Origin: Pseudomonas sp. GGS8
Lineage (GTDB): Bacteria > Pseudomonadota > Gammaproteobacteria > Pseudomonadales > Pseudomonadaceae
Assembly (NCBI RefSeq): GCF_024168645.1
Contig: NZ_JALJWF010000001.1
Coordinates: 4,529,501 to 4,593,500 of the forward strand
DNA: 64,000 nt
Direction of reading: 5' to 3'
Shown here: positions 15,945 to 25,396 of the stretch, one piece after another
Numbering within the stretch: the first letter of the stretch is position 1
Layout: every line of letters starts with the position of its first letter
Made by a program: the position numbers and the translations under genes
The notes under the pieces: generated by a model
What the model was told of the DNA's origin: nothing
Databases searched by the model: none
Seen by the model: only the letters and a program-made list of their open reading frames with translations

Positions 15945-17303
15945 CTAGCGCAGCAGATGCACCGCCAACCCAATCAACCCGCAGCCCATCAGCACCTCGA
16001 TCACGCCCCGTTTGAAGCGGAACAAGGCGATGGCCGCTGCGATGGCGATCAGCGCCGAAGGCCAGTCGAGTTGGCCGCTGAAGCCCTTGGGCCAGAGCAC
16101 GTGGTAGCCGAAGAAACATGCCAGGTTAAGGATCACACCGACCACCGCCGCGGTAATCGCGGTCAGTGGCGCGGTGAGCCTGAGTTCGTTGTGGGTCGAC
16201 TCCACCAACGGGCCGCCCGCGAGGATGAACAGGAACGACGGCAGGAAGGTGAACCAGGTGACCAGCGTGGCGGCGAGGGCGCCAGCCAGGAACATTTGAT
16301 CCGGGCCGAACACCTGATGAACATAGGCGCCGACAAAACCGACGAAGGCCACCACCATGATCAGCGGCCCGGGAGTGGTTTCGCCGAGCGCCAGGCCATC
16401 GATCATTTGCGTGGGCGTCAGCCAGCCATAGTGGCCGACAGCGCCCTGATACACATAAGGCAGCACGGCATACGCGCCGCCGAACGTCAGCAACGCGGCT
16501 TTGGTAAAGAACCAGCCCATTTGGGTCAGGGTGCCGTCCCAGCCGAACAGGGCGGTGAGAATCCCCATCGGCAGCACCCACAAGACCGCGCCCACCAGCA
16601 ACAGGCGCAGGAGTTTGAAACTGCTGAAACGGGCGTGTTCGGGAGTGGGGGTGTCGTCGTCGATCAAGGCCGGGCCGAAGGATTTTTTCGCCGCGCCGTG
16701 GCCTCCGGCCCTGAACCGTTCAGGCGCCAGGCGCCCGCCGAAATAGCCGATGATTGCGGCGCCCAGCACAATCAACGGGAACGGCACATTGAACACGAAG
16801 ATGGCCGTGAACGACGCCGCGGCAATCCCCCACAGCCAGTTGTTCTTCAATGCCCGTGAACCGATCCGGTGGGCCGCCTGCACCACAATCGCGGTCACGG
16901 CCGGCTTGATCCCATAAAAAAGCCCGGCCACCGCCGGCACTTCGCCAAAGGCGATGTACACCCACGACAATCCGATCAGGATGAACAACGACGGGAGTAC
17001 AAAGAGTCCGCCGGCAATCAGGCCGCCCCACGTCCGATGCATCAGCCAACCGATGTAGGTTGCCAGCTGCTGAGCCTCCGGCCCGGGCAGCAACATGCAG
17101 TAGTTGAGGGCGTGCAGAAAGCGCCGTTCCGAGATCCAGCGTCGGCGCTCCACCAACTCCTGGTGCATGATCGAGATCTGTCCGGCCGGCCCGCCGAAGC
17201 TGATGAAGCCGAGCTTGAGCCAGAACAGGAACGCTTCCCGTAGGCTAATTGCTTCAGGCTTCGACAGATCCTGTTCGACGGTCGAAGAGGGGGCTTTATT
17301 CAA
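15945..17303 (-). CDS. chrA: Chromate transporter ChrA
   Basis: The 452-residue membrane protein has the two homologous halves of the long-chain CHR family. Each half begins with the conserved glycine-rich helix (FGGPAGQISIMH near 38 and FGGAYAVLPYV in the second half) and the later PGP motif (LLPGPEAQQLATYIGW; TTPGPLIMVVAFVGF). ChrA expels chromate from the cytoplasm using the proton gradient. The length is slightly above the usual 400-450. No chrB or other metal gene adjoins. Confidence 0.92.
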   Translation of the reverse strand: MNKAPSSTVEQDLSKPEAISLREAFLFWLKLGFISFGGPAGQISIMHQELVERRRWISERRFLHALNYCMLLPGPEAQQLATYIGWLMHRTWGGLIAGGLFVLPSLFILIGLSWVYIAFGEVPAVAGLFYGIKPAVTAIVVQAAHRIGSRALKNNWLWGIAAASFTAIFVFNVPFPLIVLGAAIIGYFGGRLAPERFRAGGHGAAKKSFGPALIDDDTPTPEHARFSSFKLLRLLLVGAVLWVLPMGILTALFGWDGTLTQMGWFFTKAALLTFGGAYAVLPYVYQGAVGHYGWLTPTQMIDGLALGETTPGPLIMVVAFVGFVGAYVHQVFGPDQMFLAGALAATLVTWFTFLPSFLFILAGGPLVESTHNELRLTAPLTAITAAVVGVILNLACFFGYHVLWPKGFSGQLDWPSALIAIAAAIALFRFKRGVIEVLMGCGLIGLAVHLLR

Positions 17304-17333
17304 CAGGCGATTCCTTTTTCAACAGGCGATTCT

Positions 17334-18185
17334 TCACGGCGTGCCAAACATCGCCGTCCAGTAAATACCAGCGTCACTCTTCGGGTCCACCGCATAGGCT
17401 GCACCCAGTTCGCGAAATTGTGGGTTCATCAGGTTGGCGCAATGGCCCGGGCTGGCCAGCCAGCCATCGACCACCTTGCGTATTGTGTCCTGCCCGGCGG
17501 CGATGTTCTCACCGACCTGCTGACCGGCATAACCCGCCAGTTCGGCCCGATCACCCGGGGTGCGGCCATCGCGGTCCTTGTGATCGAAAAAGTTTTGGTT
17601 GGCCATGGCCCGGCTGTGGGTCTCGGCGGCTGACCCGAGCGTGGCGTTCCAGGCCAGCGGCGTCGTGGCGGCAAAGGATTGGGCGCCACACTGGCGCGCC
17701 TGCGTGCGGGCGCTGTTCATCGCTTCGAGCAGTTTCTGACCCTCCGCCTGCCAGTCGCCCAAGCGCCCGGACAACAGGGGGCGCGCCAGCACGATGCGCC
17801 ACTCACGACCTTCCCGGCTGACGCCGACGTCGACAAATTGCGGGTCCAGCACCACCCGGCAGAAGCTCTCCTGAATCGCCTTCATCGCGGCAGCTGCATC
17901 ACGCGGGCCGGATAAGCTGATCGCCTGCACGTTAACCATCGGATACGCCGCGCGGGCCAGTGCCTGTTGCAGGTCGCCGATGCTGTTGGCGGACAGCACC
18001 AGACGCGGATCGCTGGCCAGCGGTGGCAACTCCGACGACGCCTGACCGGCACAGCGCTGCACCTGGCTGCGGTAAACGTTGATCGACTCGACGAGCTGCT
18101 GTTCATCGGCCGCCGACGCGATGACGCTGAACACCAACCCGAATGACAGCACACCAAGATGCAAAACGGATGACAGGCTGCGCAT
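17334..18185 (-). CDS. CAP-domain (SCP/PR1-like) secreted protein
   Basis: The 283-residue protein starts at ATG 18185 with a signal peptide (cleavage near ASA-ADE). The C-terminal ~130 residues form a CAP domain with its conserved segments: HSRAMANQNFFDH, GENIAAG, and the GHCANLMNPQFRELGAAY signature. The N-terminal part has a pair of cysteines and is less conserved. Bacterial CAP proteins are extracellular or periplasmic; their activity is mostly unknown. The divergent SleB-like gene begins about 180 bp away, so the two may share an intergenic regulatory region. Confidence 0.85.
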   Translation of the reverse strand: MRSLSSVLHLGVLSFGLVFSVIASAADEQQLVESINVYRSQVQRCAGQASSELPPLASDPRLVLSANSIGDLQQALARAAYPMVNVQAISLSGPRDAAAAMKAIQESFCRVVLDPQFVDVGVSREGREWRIVLARPLLSGRLGDWQAEGQKLLEAMNSARTQARQCGAQSFAATTPLAWNATLGSAAETHSRAMANQNFFDHKDRDGRTPGDRAELAGYAGQQVGENIAAGQDTIRKVVDGWLASPGHCANLMNPQFRELGAAYAVDPKSDAGIYWTAMFGTP

Positions 18186-18367
18186 GAAAATCTCCCTTGA
18201 ACGGACTGTGCCCATGATGCGCGATGTCCCCCCTCCGGATGCAATGCCTTTTCGCGCCCAAATGCAGTTTATTGCCTGCCTGTTGGTATGAATTCCGGCG
18301 ACTACAATCAACTCAGGTCTGCGATCGTTTTGTTGTTCACATCGGTTTCAATCAGAAGGATCGGAAC

Positions 18368-18988
18368 ATGCGATTTAAAGGGGTAGCCACCTGCTTCGCA
18401 ATCATCCTTCTGTGCGGCCAGGTGTGGGCGACAGATCAGGAGCAAAAAAAGGAAGTGGCTGAAGACAAGGCACAGGTCCTGGAGCAGAAAGCGGCAGAGA
18501 AGGGGAGTGACGTTCCGATACCCAAGTCCGAGACCATCACCACCTCTGAAGCACAGGCGGTCGATCCGGCGGGCACAGCGCCGTTGGAGGATGCCATTAC
18601 ATGCCTTGCACGCAGCATCTACTGGGAAGCCAAAGGGGTGACGGATGCTGACATGGAGGGCGTCGCCGGTGTGGTCATGAACCGGCTGGGCCATGAAGGT
18701 TTTCCGGATACGGTGTGCGGCGTGGTCAAGCAAGGTTCTGAAAAGCACGCCTGCCAGTTTTCATGGTGGTGTGACGGGCGTGCAGATCAGGTAAAGGAAG
18801 ACGACGAATATGCCCACGCCAAGGAAATCGCGCGCAAGGCACTCAACAAGCAACTCACGGACCGCACCCATGGTGCTTTGTATTTCCACGACAGAACGGT
18901 GAAGCCCGACTGGGCGAAGCAGTACATCAAGACAGGCGAGACCCCGAAATTTCTGTTCTATAAGCCTGGTGGCGGGACGGCAAAGTAG
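18368..18988 (+). CDS. SleB-family cell wall hydrolase (Hydrolase_2)
   Basis: The 206-residue protein starts at ATG 18368 with AAGGA upstream and a signal peptide ending near VWA. After a Lys/Glu-rich linker (residues 25-60), the catalytic domain has the SleB pattern: CLARSIYWEAKG with the catalytic Glu, GVAGVVMNRLGH, and FSWWCDGRAD. Enzymes of this family cut the glycan chain of peptidoglycan (lytic transglycosylase or related activity) in the periplasm. The gene is monocistronic. Confidence 0.87.
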   Translation: MRFKGVATCFAIILLCGQVWATDQEQKKEVAEDKAQVLEQKAAEKGSDVPIPKSETITTSEAQAVDPAGTAPLEDAITCLARSIYWEAKGVTDADMEGVAGVVMNRLGHEGFPDTVCGVVKQGSEKHACQFSWWCDGRADQVKEDDEYAHAKEIARKALNKQLTDRTHGALYFHDRTVKPDWAKQYIKTGETPKFLFYKPGGGTAK

Positions 18989-19023
18989 GTGTGAATCGCT
19001 TCACACCACCTGGAGCCAACCCT

Positions 19024-20472
19024 CTACTGGCCGCGAGTGCTACGGGTGGGAAACGCTACGGTGATGGTCAGCCCCTCGCGCTTCCAGTCACGGCGGATTT
19101 CGCCGTGAAGCTGGCCCTGCACGGTCGCTTTGGCGAGAAGTGTGCCGAAACCGGTGCTATCGGGTTCCCGGTCAATGAGCGGCCCATTCCTTTCGCTCCA
19201 GACAACGGTGAACAGCTCCTCACTCTCGCTGCAGACAATATCCAAAAGCCCTTCAGACAAAGACAGCGCCCCATATTTCGCAGCGTTGGTTGCAAACTCA
19301 TGCAACAGCAGAGCGAAGCTTGTGACGGATGCACCGTCAATCGTTATGTCAGGGCCGGTCACGAAGGCGCGTGCCTGGCTGTTATCCTCGCCACCGGCAT
19401 AAGGCGCGAGAATGGTTTGAATGAGTGTATGCAATGTCGTGGGCTGCTCGTTGCTCAAACCGTGCGGTATGGTCAGGGTGTGCGCTCGCGCCAATGCGTT
19501 CAGCCTTGCGCAAACGGCGGAGGCGAGTTCACCGGAGGTCGTTGCCGAACGGGCGCTCAGTGAGACCACGCTGTTCGCCAGGGAGAACAGGTTTTTCACC
19601 CGGTGATCCATCTCTCTGATGAGCAGGCTCTTTTGTTCTTCCGCCTGTCGGCGCTCGGTGATATCGCGAGCGATTTTGGCCGCTCCGACAATACGGCCTT
19701 GCCGATTTCTGATGGGGGAGACGGCGAGAGATATCTCGACAAGGCTGCCGTCTTTGCGCCGCCGCAGGGTTTCATAGTGTTCGATGCGCTCGCCTCGACG
19801 AATGCGCGCCAAAATGTGGGGTTCCTCATCCTGCCGATCCAGGGGAATGAGCATGCCAATGGGTTGGCCGACGGCTTCTTCGGCGGTGTAACCGAAGAGT
19901 CGCTGGGCGCCAGCGTTCCAGTTGGTAATCGTGCCGTTCAGGTCTTTGGCGATGATTGCATCGGAGGACGATTCGACCAGCGCGTCATGCCTCAGCGCGG
20001 CTTCGTCGGCAACGGTCTGGTCGGTCATATCGATCAGCATGTTAACGGCGCCTATCAGACCGCCTGCTGCATCGAAGATCGGCGAGGGGCACGCCAGAAA
20101 GCGAACGCGTGTGCCATCCGGACGTTCGGCGATGGCCTCAAGCCCTCTGACAGGACGTTGTTCCTTTAATGCCATGGCCATGGGGCATTCATCGTGGGGC
20201 AGCGGCGTGCCGTCAGGCCAATAGAGCTTCCAGGAGCCGCAAAAGGTGCTCTCCCCAAGCGCCGGGCTCACTCCCCACAGCGCCACAGCCGCATGGTTGT
20301 AAAAGGTGATCAGGCCCTTGGCATCGGTTGTGTAGGTGGCCTCGGGCAGTGCCTGAAGGACATCAATCAACCCCAGGTCGTGAAGGGATGGGGAGGTTTG
20401 CTCGCTACCTTCTGAGGAAATACAGGTAGATCCAATAGCGGTGTCGTCCTCATAGATAGGCCCTCGGCTCAT
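19024..20472 (-). CDS. HWE-family sensor histidine kinase with PAS domains
   Basis: The 482-residue cytoplasmic protein has two PAS domains (about 30-155, first PAS with SWKLYWPDGTPLPHDE, and 160-285, with the DGTxxxW-type NWNAGAQRLFGYTAEE and a PAC segment ending AKIARDITERR). Next is an HWE kinase core: phospho-acceptor His in EMDHRVKNLFSLANSVV, N-box HEFATNAAKYGALS, and a WSERNGP segment with the Trp-x-Glu that names the family. No membrane segment is present. HWE kinases often sense light or stress and work with response regulators or PhyR-type partners; no response regulator gene is adjacent. Confidence 0.87.
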   Translation of the reverse strand: MSRGPIYEDDTAIGSTCISSEGSEQTSPSLHDLGLIDVLQALPEATYTTDAKGLITFYNHAAVALWGVSPALGESTFCGSWKLYWPDGTPLPHDECPMAMALKEQRPVRGLEAIAERPDGTRVRFLACPSPIFDAAGGLIGAVNMLIDMTDQTVADEAALRHDALVESSSDAIIAKDLNGTITNWNAGAQRLFGYTAEEAVGQPIGMLIPLDRQDEEPHILARIRRGERIEHYETLRRRKDGSLVEISLAVSPIRNRQGRIVGAAKIARDITERRQAEEQKSLLIREMDHRVKNLFSLANSVVSLSARSATTSGELASAVCARLNALARAHTLTIPHGLSNEQPTTLHTLIQTILAPYAGGEDNSQARAFVTGPDITIDGASVTSFALLLHEFATNAAKYGALSLSEGLLDIVCSESEELFTVVWSERNGPLIDREPDSTGFGTLLAKATVQGQLHGEIRRDWKREGLTITVAFPTRSTRGQ

Positions 20473-20906
20473 TCGCTAACTCCATGCTGGTGGTGCCTTG
20501 GCACTCGATTCAGGTGATACGGGTTGAAAATACGGGATATAACGAAGTGGCTAGGTCCCAGAAAGAACCTTGCCTCCAATTAAGGACTATTTTTGGTCGT
20601 GCACAAGAAATTTGATCGAAATTTGCCCGTTGATCCGTAGCAGGGCTTGCCCGAACATTTTTACGGTTTCTTTACGGTAGGCGTTTTCCCCTGCGATGAT
20701 ACTTGCCACGCTTTTTTTTGATCGTCGACAGGCCTGCAAAACTCGCCAGGTTGCCTGAACGAACGGCGTGCCCCCCATGGACTAATCTGATTATCAAACT
20801 GTGGGATTACATGGCTGAGTCCAAACGTTTGCCAGGTGACCTCGCAAACCCTCTTGGCTCGAAGGTGGCATGCCATTTCTTTCCTTCCACTTCAGAGAAG
20901 CTACCC
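20473..20906. other. Intergenic region between the kinase and kup
   Basis: No firm gene. A 63-codon frame on the minus strand (20587-20778) lacks support. An in-frame leader to kup runs from 20703, but the usual Kup length is reached from GTG 20907. No terminator or operator was recognised. Confidence 0.4.
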
Positions 20907-22808
20907 GTGAGCGAAACAGCGACCCCTGCCCATGAAGACTCCCACGCCAAAACATCCGGGGTGGGCTTGCTCGTCGCCGCGGTCGGCGTGGTTTATGGGG
21001 ACATTGGTACCAGCCCGCTTTACACCCTCAAGGAAGTGTTCGCCGGCCACTATGGCGTCCAGGCCAATCAGGACGGTGTACTGGGCATTCTGTCGTTGAT
21101 TTTCTGGTCGCTGATCTGGGTCGTCTCGATCAAGTACGTGCTGTTTATCCTGCGCGCCAACAACCAGGGCGAGGGGGGCATCATGGCCTTGACGGCCCTG
21201 GCACGTCGGGCCTCGGCGCCGTATCCGAAAATGAGCAGGATCCTGGTGTTACTCGGGCTGTTTGGCGCGGCACTGTTTTACGGGGACAGCATGATCACCC
21301 CGGCCATCTCGGTGCTCTCCGCGGTTGAAGGGCTACAGCTTGCGTTCGAGGGCATCGGGCATTGGGTCGTTCCACTGTCCGTTATCGTTCTGGTCGCACT
21401 TTTCCTGATCCAGAAACATGGCACGGCGCGTATCGGCATTCTGTTCGGCCCGGTCATGGTGCTGTGGTTCGTGGTGTTGGGCATTCTCGGTATTTACGGC
21501 ATTCTGCAACGCCCGGAAGTGTTGCAAGCACTCAATCCTGCTTGGACCGTGCGATTTTTCGTGGTTCATCCGGGCATTGGCATCGCCATTCTGGGGGCCG
21601 TGGTATTGGCATTGACCGGTGCTGAAGCGCTGTATGCCGACATGGGCCATTTCGGTCGCAAACCGATTGCCCGTGCCTGGTTCATGCTGGTGCTGCCTGG
21701 CCTGGTGCTCAATTACTTTGGCCAGGGTGCGTTGATCCTCGGAAACCCGGAAGCGGTACGCAACCCATTCTATCTATTGGCACCCGACTGGGCGCTGCTG
21801 CCGATGGTCGCGCTGTCGACACTGGCCACCATCATCGCCTCCCAGGCGGTGATTTCCGGGGCGTTCTCACTGACTCGCCAGGCCATTCAGCTGGGTTACG
21901 TACCGCGTATGTTTATCCAGCACACCTCCAGTCAGGAGCAGGGGCAGATTTACATCGGTATTGTGAACTGGGCGCTGATGGTCGGCGTCGTGTTGCTGGT
22001 CATCGGCTTTGAATCGTCCAGTGCGCTGGCGGCGGCGTATGGCGTGGCGGTGACGGGGACCATGTTGATCACGACCATTCTGTCTTCGGCCGTCGTCCTG
22101 CTGCTCTGGAAAACACCGCGCTGGCTGGCGATTCCGATGCTGTTGGGTTTTCTCGTGGTCGACAGCCTGTACTTCGCCGCCAACATATCGAAGATCTTCC
22201 AGGGCGGTGCGTTCCCGGTGATTGCCGGTATTGCCCTGTTCATTTTGATGACCACCTGGAAACGCGGCCGCAAGATCATTGTCGAGCGACTGGACGAAAC
22301 CGCTCTGCCGCTGCCGTTGTTCATCAGCAGCATCCGCGCGCAACCACCCCATCGCGTGCAGGGTACGGCGGTATTTCTGACGGCCAGATCCGATGCTGTC
22401 CCCCATGCCCTGTTGCACAACCTGTTGCATAACCAGGTGCTGCACGAACAGGTGGTGTTACTCACCGTGGTGTCTGAAGACCGCCCGCGTGTGCCTGCGG
22501 ATCAGCGGTTCGAGGTCGAGTCCTATGGCGAAGGGTTCTTCCGGGTCAGTCTGCACTTTGGTTTTATCGAAGAGCCCGATGTGCCGCTGGCGTTGAGTCT
22601 GTGCCATTTGGAAGAGCTGGATTTCAGCCCGATGCGCACCACCTATTTCCTCAGCCGCGAGACGGTCGTCCCGACCAAGCGTATCGGCATGGCCCGTTGG
22701 CGCGAGACCCTGTTCGCGTTCTTGCTGAAGAACGCCAACAGCAACCTCAAATACTTCAATTTGCCGCTCAATCGCGTGATTGAGCTGGGTACGCAGGTCG
22801 AGATGTAG
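20907..22808 (+). CDS. kup: Low-affinity potassium transporter Kup
   Basis: The protein has 633 residues from GTG 20907 (AGAGAAG upstream), which matches the usual Kup length; upstream ATG or TTG starts would add up to 68 residues that do not look like Kup. It contains the family-specific [19 protein letters not shown] at the first membrane helix, about twelve membrane segments, and a C-terminal cytoplasmic domain of about 150 residues. Kup imports K+ together with protons and serves under acidic or high-osmolarity conditions. It stands alone in the window. Confidence 0.93.
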   Translation: MSETATPAHEDSHAKTSGVGLLVAAVGVVYGDIGTSPLYTLKEVFAGHYGVQANQDGVLGILSLIFWSLIWVVSIKYVLFILRANNQGEGGIMALTALARRASAPYPKMSRILVLLGLFGAALFYGDSMITPAISVLSAVEGLQLAFEGIGHWVVPLSVIVLVALFLIQKHGTARIGILFGPVMVLWFVVLGILGIYGILQRPEVLQALNPAWTVRFFVVHPGIGIAILGAVVLALTGAEALYADMGHFGRKPIARAWFMLVLPGLVLNYFGQGALILGNPEAVRNPFYLLAPDWALLPMVALSTLATIIASQAVISGAFSLTRQAIQLGYVPRMFIQHTSSQEQGQIYIGIVNWALMVGVVLLVIGFESSSALAAAYGVAVTGTMLITTILSSAVVLLLWKTPRWLAIPMLLGFLVVDSLYFAANISKIFQGGAFPVIAGIALFILMTTWKRGRKIIVERLDETALPLPLFISSIRAQPPHRVQGTAVFLTARSDAVPHALLHNLLHNQVLHEQVVLLTVVSEDRPRVPADQRFEVESYGEGFFRVSLHFGFIEEPDVPLALSLCHLEELDFSPMRTTYFLSRETVVPTKRIGMARWRETLFAFLLKNANSNLKYFNLPLNRVIELGTQVEM

Positions 22809-23130
22809 CCGGCTGCAGTCAGTCAAATGCATATCCCTGCTGTTACCGGCGAAAACCCAACGGTTCATCGAGTTTCTGCGTGAGCAATTGCAGGATGCTT
22901 AGCGGGTGGTGACTGCCTTTCATCGCCTGCGGCAAATATCATGTGAATTTGCCAAGACAATTTTGCCGGGCTTCTATACTGAATCTCGCAGAGGCGCGCA
23001 TCACCGCAACTCAGCGAGCCTCGTGAGCGCAGTTCCGCCCTTAACATGACGTCGTGAACTGCAAAGGATTGCAATCGGTGTGACGACACGGTCGCCACGC
23101 CAGCGAAATGTTGCAAGGGAGGGTACGTTC
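22809..23130. other. Intergenic region before the tyrosinase operon
   Basis: Nothing coding is seen. A CTATACT at 22974-22980 in TTCTATACTGAATC resembles an RpoS-type extended -10. It lies 150 bp before the tyrosinase start and is the best promoter candidate. Confidence 0.35.
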
Positions 23131-24609
23131 ATGAGTACGGCTCGACAAGATGTCGCGACACTCGGTTCCGGCTGGAACAAGGTTCTGCTCAACTATGCGC
23201 TGGCGATGCGCGAGCTGGACAAGCTGCCGATAACCGATCACAACAGTTGGAAATTCCTGGGCGCCATCCACGGGTTCGATCGGCAATTGTGGATTGACGA
23301 AAACGTGCTGGGTGAGGACGACCCGATTCCAAAGGATCTGACCAACTATACCTATGGCAGTCAGTGCCAGCACGGCAGTTGGTATTTCCTTTCCTGGCAC
23401 CGCGGTTATGTGTTTGCATTCGAGGCGATCGTCGCTGCGAAAGTGAAGGAACTGACCGGCGACGAATGGGCGCTGCCGTACTGGAACTACCTCAACAGCG
23501 GCAACCCGGATGCGCGGCATGTTCCAGATGCTTTTCTGGAAGAAACCTTGCCCGACGGCAGCCCGAACCCGCTCAGCAAATACCCCCGTCGACAAGGACT
23601 TACCAAACTGCAGCCAGGCCCACGCGATGCGTTCAGCCTCGCCGCGATGGAGGAGAACGATTTCCAGGTCGGCAATGATGGCAGCATCGGATTCGGCGGC
23701 GGCGTCACCGGCGATTTCGTTCAGTTCGCCCGCTGGACCGGCGATCTGGAGAACAACCCGCACAATACGGTCCATCGTCTTATCGGCGGCGACCAGGGAT
23801 TCATGGCCAATCCGTATCTTGCGGGCCTGGACCCGATCTTCTGGTTGCACCATTGCAACATCGACCGGCTCTGGGAGGCGTGGATGAACACGCCGGGCAA
23901 GACGATGGTTCGCGATCCGCGCTGGCTCAACGGCCCGGCTGACCGCACCTTCATCATGCCGGTGCCGGGTGGCGCTGCTGGAATGAAGTTCTCCGGCCGC
24001 GACACACTGATGGATGGCAAATTGCACCGTAGCTATGCGGACTTGCGCATCGGCACCGGTGTAACACCTGGAGCAGAGGCTGTGGCACGGGTCAAAATGG
24101 GTGCGCCGGATCAACAAAGCATCGAGCCAATCGGTGCCAATGCGGCGGCGGTCAGGGTTGGTGGGGCGCCGGTGCGTACGCAGGTCGACCTCGATCAGCA
24201 AGCCACCACCGCCGGCATCGCCGCGATGGGCGCGATGGAGCCGGGCAGGGAGGTGACCCGGCTTTACCTGGCGCTTGAATCGGTGCGCGGCTCCGCGCCT
24301 TCTCCTCTGCTGGAGGTGTACGTCAATCTGCCGGAAGGCGTTGATCCCCAGCTCCATCCCGAGTGCCATGCCGGCAGCCTGACGCTGTTCGGCCTGAACG
24401 TCGCCTCGCGGCCGGACGGCGGCCACGGCGGCAACGGGCTTGGCTATACGATCGACATTACCGACCTGGCCCAGCGGCTGACGGATGCTGGCGACTTTGA
24501 TCCGAACCATCTGCGGGTAACCCTCGTTCCGGGCGAGCAGATATCGGAAGCCAAGCCCGTGACCGTGGACCGAATCAGTGTTCTCAAGCGAAGTGGCGTC
24601 GTGAGCTGA
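23131..24609 (+). CDS. Tyrosinase (type 3 copper monooxygenase)
   Basis: The 492-residue protein has both binuclear copper sites. CuA ligands are His47, His81 and His90 (AIHGF, CQHGSWYFLSWHR); CuB ligands are His211 and His215 (PHNTVH) and His241 (DPIFWLHHCNID). Cys79 is two residues before His81, as in enzymes with a thioether Cys-His bridge. The enzyme would oxidise phenols to catechols and quinones. After residue ~330 there is a C-terminal domain of about 160 residues, which in tyrosinases may shield the active site until cleaved. There is no signal peptide. ATG 23131 follows GGGAGG. It heads an operon with a DUF2182-like membrane protein and a caspase-like protease. Confidence 0.88.
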   Translation: MSTARQDVATLGSGWNKVLLNYALAMRELDKLPITDHNSWKFLGAIHGFDRQLWIDENVLGEDDPIPKDLTNYTYGSQCQHGSWYFLSWHRGYVFAFEAIVAAKVKELTGDEWALPYWNYLNSGNPDARHVPDAFLEETLPDGSPNPLSKYPRRQGLTKLQPGPRDAFSLAAMEENDFQVGNDGSIGFGGGVTGDFVQFARWTGDLENNPHNTVHRLIGGDQGFMANPYLAGLDPIFWLHHCNIDRLWEAWMNTPGKTMVRDPRWLNGPADRTFIMPVPGGAAGMKFSGRDTLMDGKLHRSYADLRIGTGVTPGAEAVARVKMGAPDQQSIEPIGANAAAVRVGGAPVRTQVDLDQQATTAGIAAMGAMEPGREVTRLYLALESVRGSAPSPLLEVYVNLPEGVDPQLHPECHAGSLTLFGLNVASRPDGGHGGNGLGYTIDITDLAQRLTDAGDFDPNHLRVTLVPGEQISEAKPVTVDRISVLKRSGVVS

Positions 24610-24619
24610 GTACCCGCTC

Positions 24620-25396
24620 ATGCGGCCAGGTTCGGTATTGCGCAGCTTCACCCAGGCGCCCTGGCCGTTGCTGTTCGCAACGGCTGGGCTCGGTCTGGCC
24701 CTTAGCGTTTACAACGCCGGGCACGTTGCACACCCGACCTTCTGCAGCTCGGTGGTGGGGCTGTCCATCGTGACGCTCTGGCCCACCGTGTTGGAGGCAG
24801 AGTTCGCCCTGAATCCACTGAACCGCCTGCTGGCCGACTGGGCGCTGATGCTTGTCGCGATGATGCCGCCGCTTCTGGCCATGCCGCTCATGCATGTCTG
24901 GCGCTCCAGCCTGCCTCGCAGACGCCTGCGCGCATCAGTCGGGTTCTTGCTCGGTTACGGTGCGTTATGGATGGCCGCCGGGCCGATCCTGACCGTTCTC
25001 GCCTTGTTGTTGCAGCTCACCGTCGCAGAGGCGGCCCTTGCCGGTGCACTGCTGATTGCGATGCTGTGGAGTGCCAGCCCGTGGCACCGCGCGGCGCTTA
25101 ATCGTGGCCACCGGATGCGGCGGATCGGTCTCTTCGGCTGGGCCGCCGACAGGGATTGTCTGATCTTCGGCATGACGCATGGGGTTTGGTGCATTGTGTC
25201 GTGCTGGGCGTGGATGTTGGTGCCACTGCTTGGCGGGGCGTGGCACATCCCGATCATGTTGTTTGCAGGCGCAATAATGTTGGCTGAGCGCCTGACTCCT
25301 GCCGATCGGCCGCGCTGGCGTTGGCCGGCGAGTTTCCCCCGACTTGATCCCGGCTCTGTCCTCTCTGCGCGAAAGGTGGCGCGCCCGCATGACTAG
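24620..25396 (+). CDS. DUF2182-like integral membrane protein
   Basis: The 258-residue protein has about six to seven membrane helices. Features resembling DUF2182 (predicted metal-binding membrane proteins) include LADWALMLVAMMPPLLAMPLMHVW near residue 70, a W-S-A-S-P-W motif followed by His and Arg residues, and GMTHGVWCIVSCWAWML near 188. The Met-Pro and His/Cys positions could bind copper, which would suit a neighbour to tyrosinase, but this is inference. It starts 10 bp after the tyrosinase stop, and its own stop overlaps the start of the caspase-like gene by 8 bases. Confidence 0.7.
   Translation: MRPGSVLRSFTQAPWPLLFATAGLGLALSVYNAGHVAHPTFCSSVVGLSIVTLWPTVLEAEFALNPLNRLLADWALMLVAMMPPLLAMPLMHVWRSSLPRRRLRASVGFLLGYGALWMAAGPILTVLALLLQLTVAEAALAGALLIAMLWSASPWHRAALNRGHRMRRIGLFGWAADRDCLIFGMTHGVWCIVSCWAWMLVPLLGGAWHIPIMLFAGAIMLAERLTPADRPRWRWPASFPRLDPGSVLSARKVARPHD

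Noticed and set aside
20587..20778. 63-codon minus-strand frame upstream of kup
   Set aside because: No domain or credible start; kept only as intergenic.
23041..24651. 536-codon frame antisense to the tyrosinase gene
   Set aside because: The plus strand has the complete copper ligands and a good start; the antisense frame is an effect of high GC.
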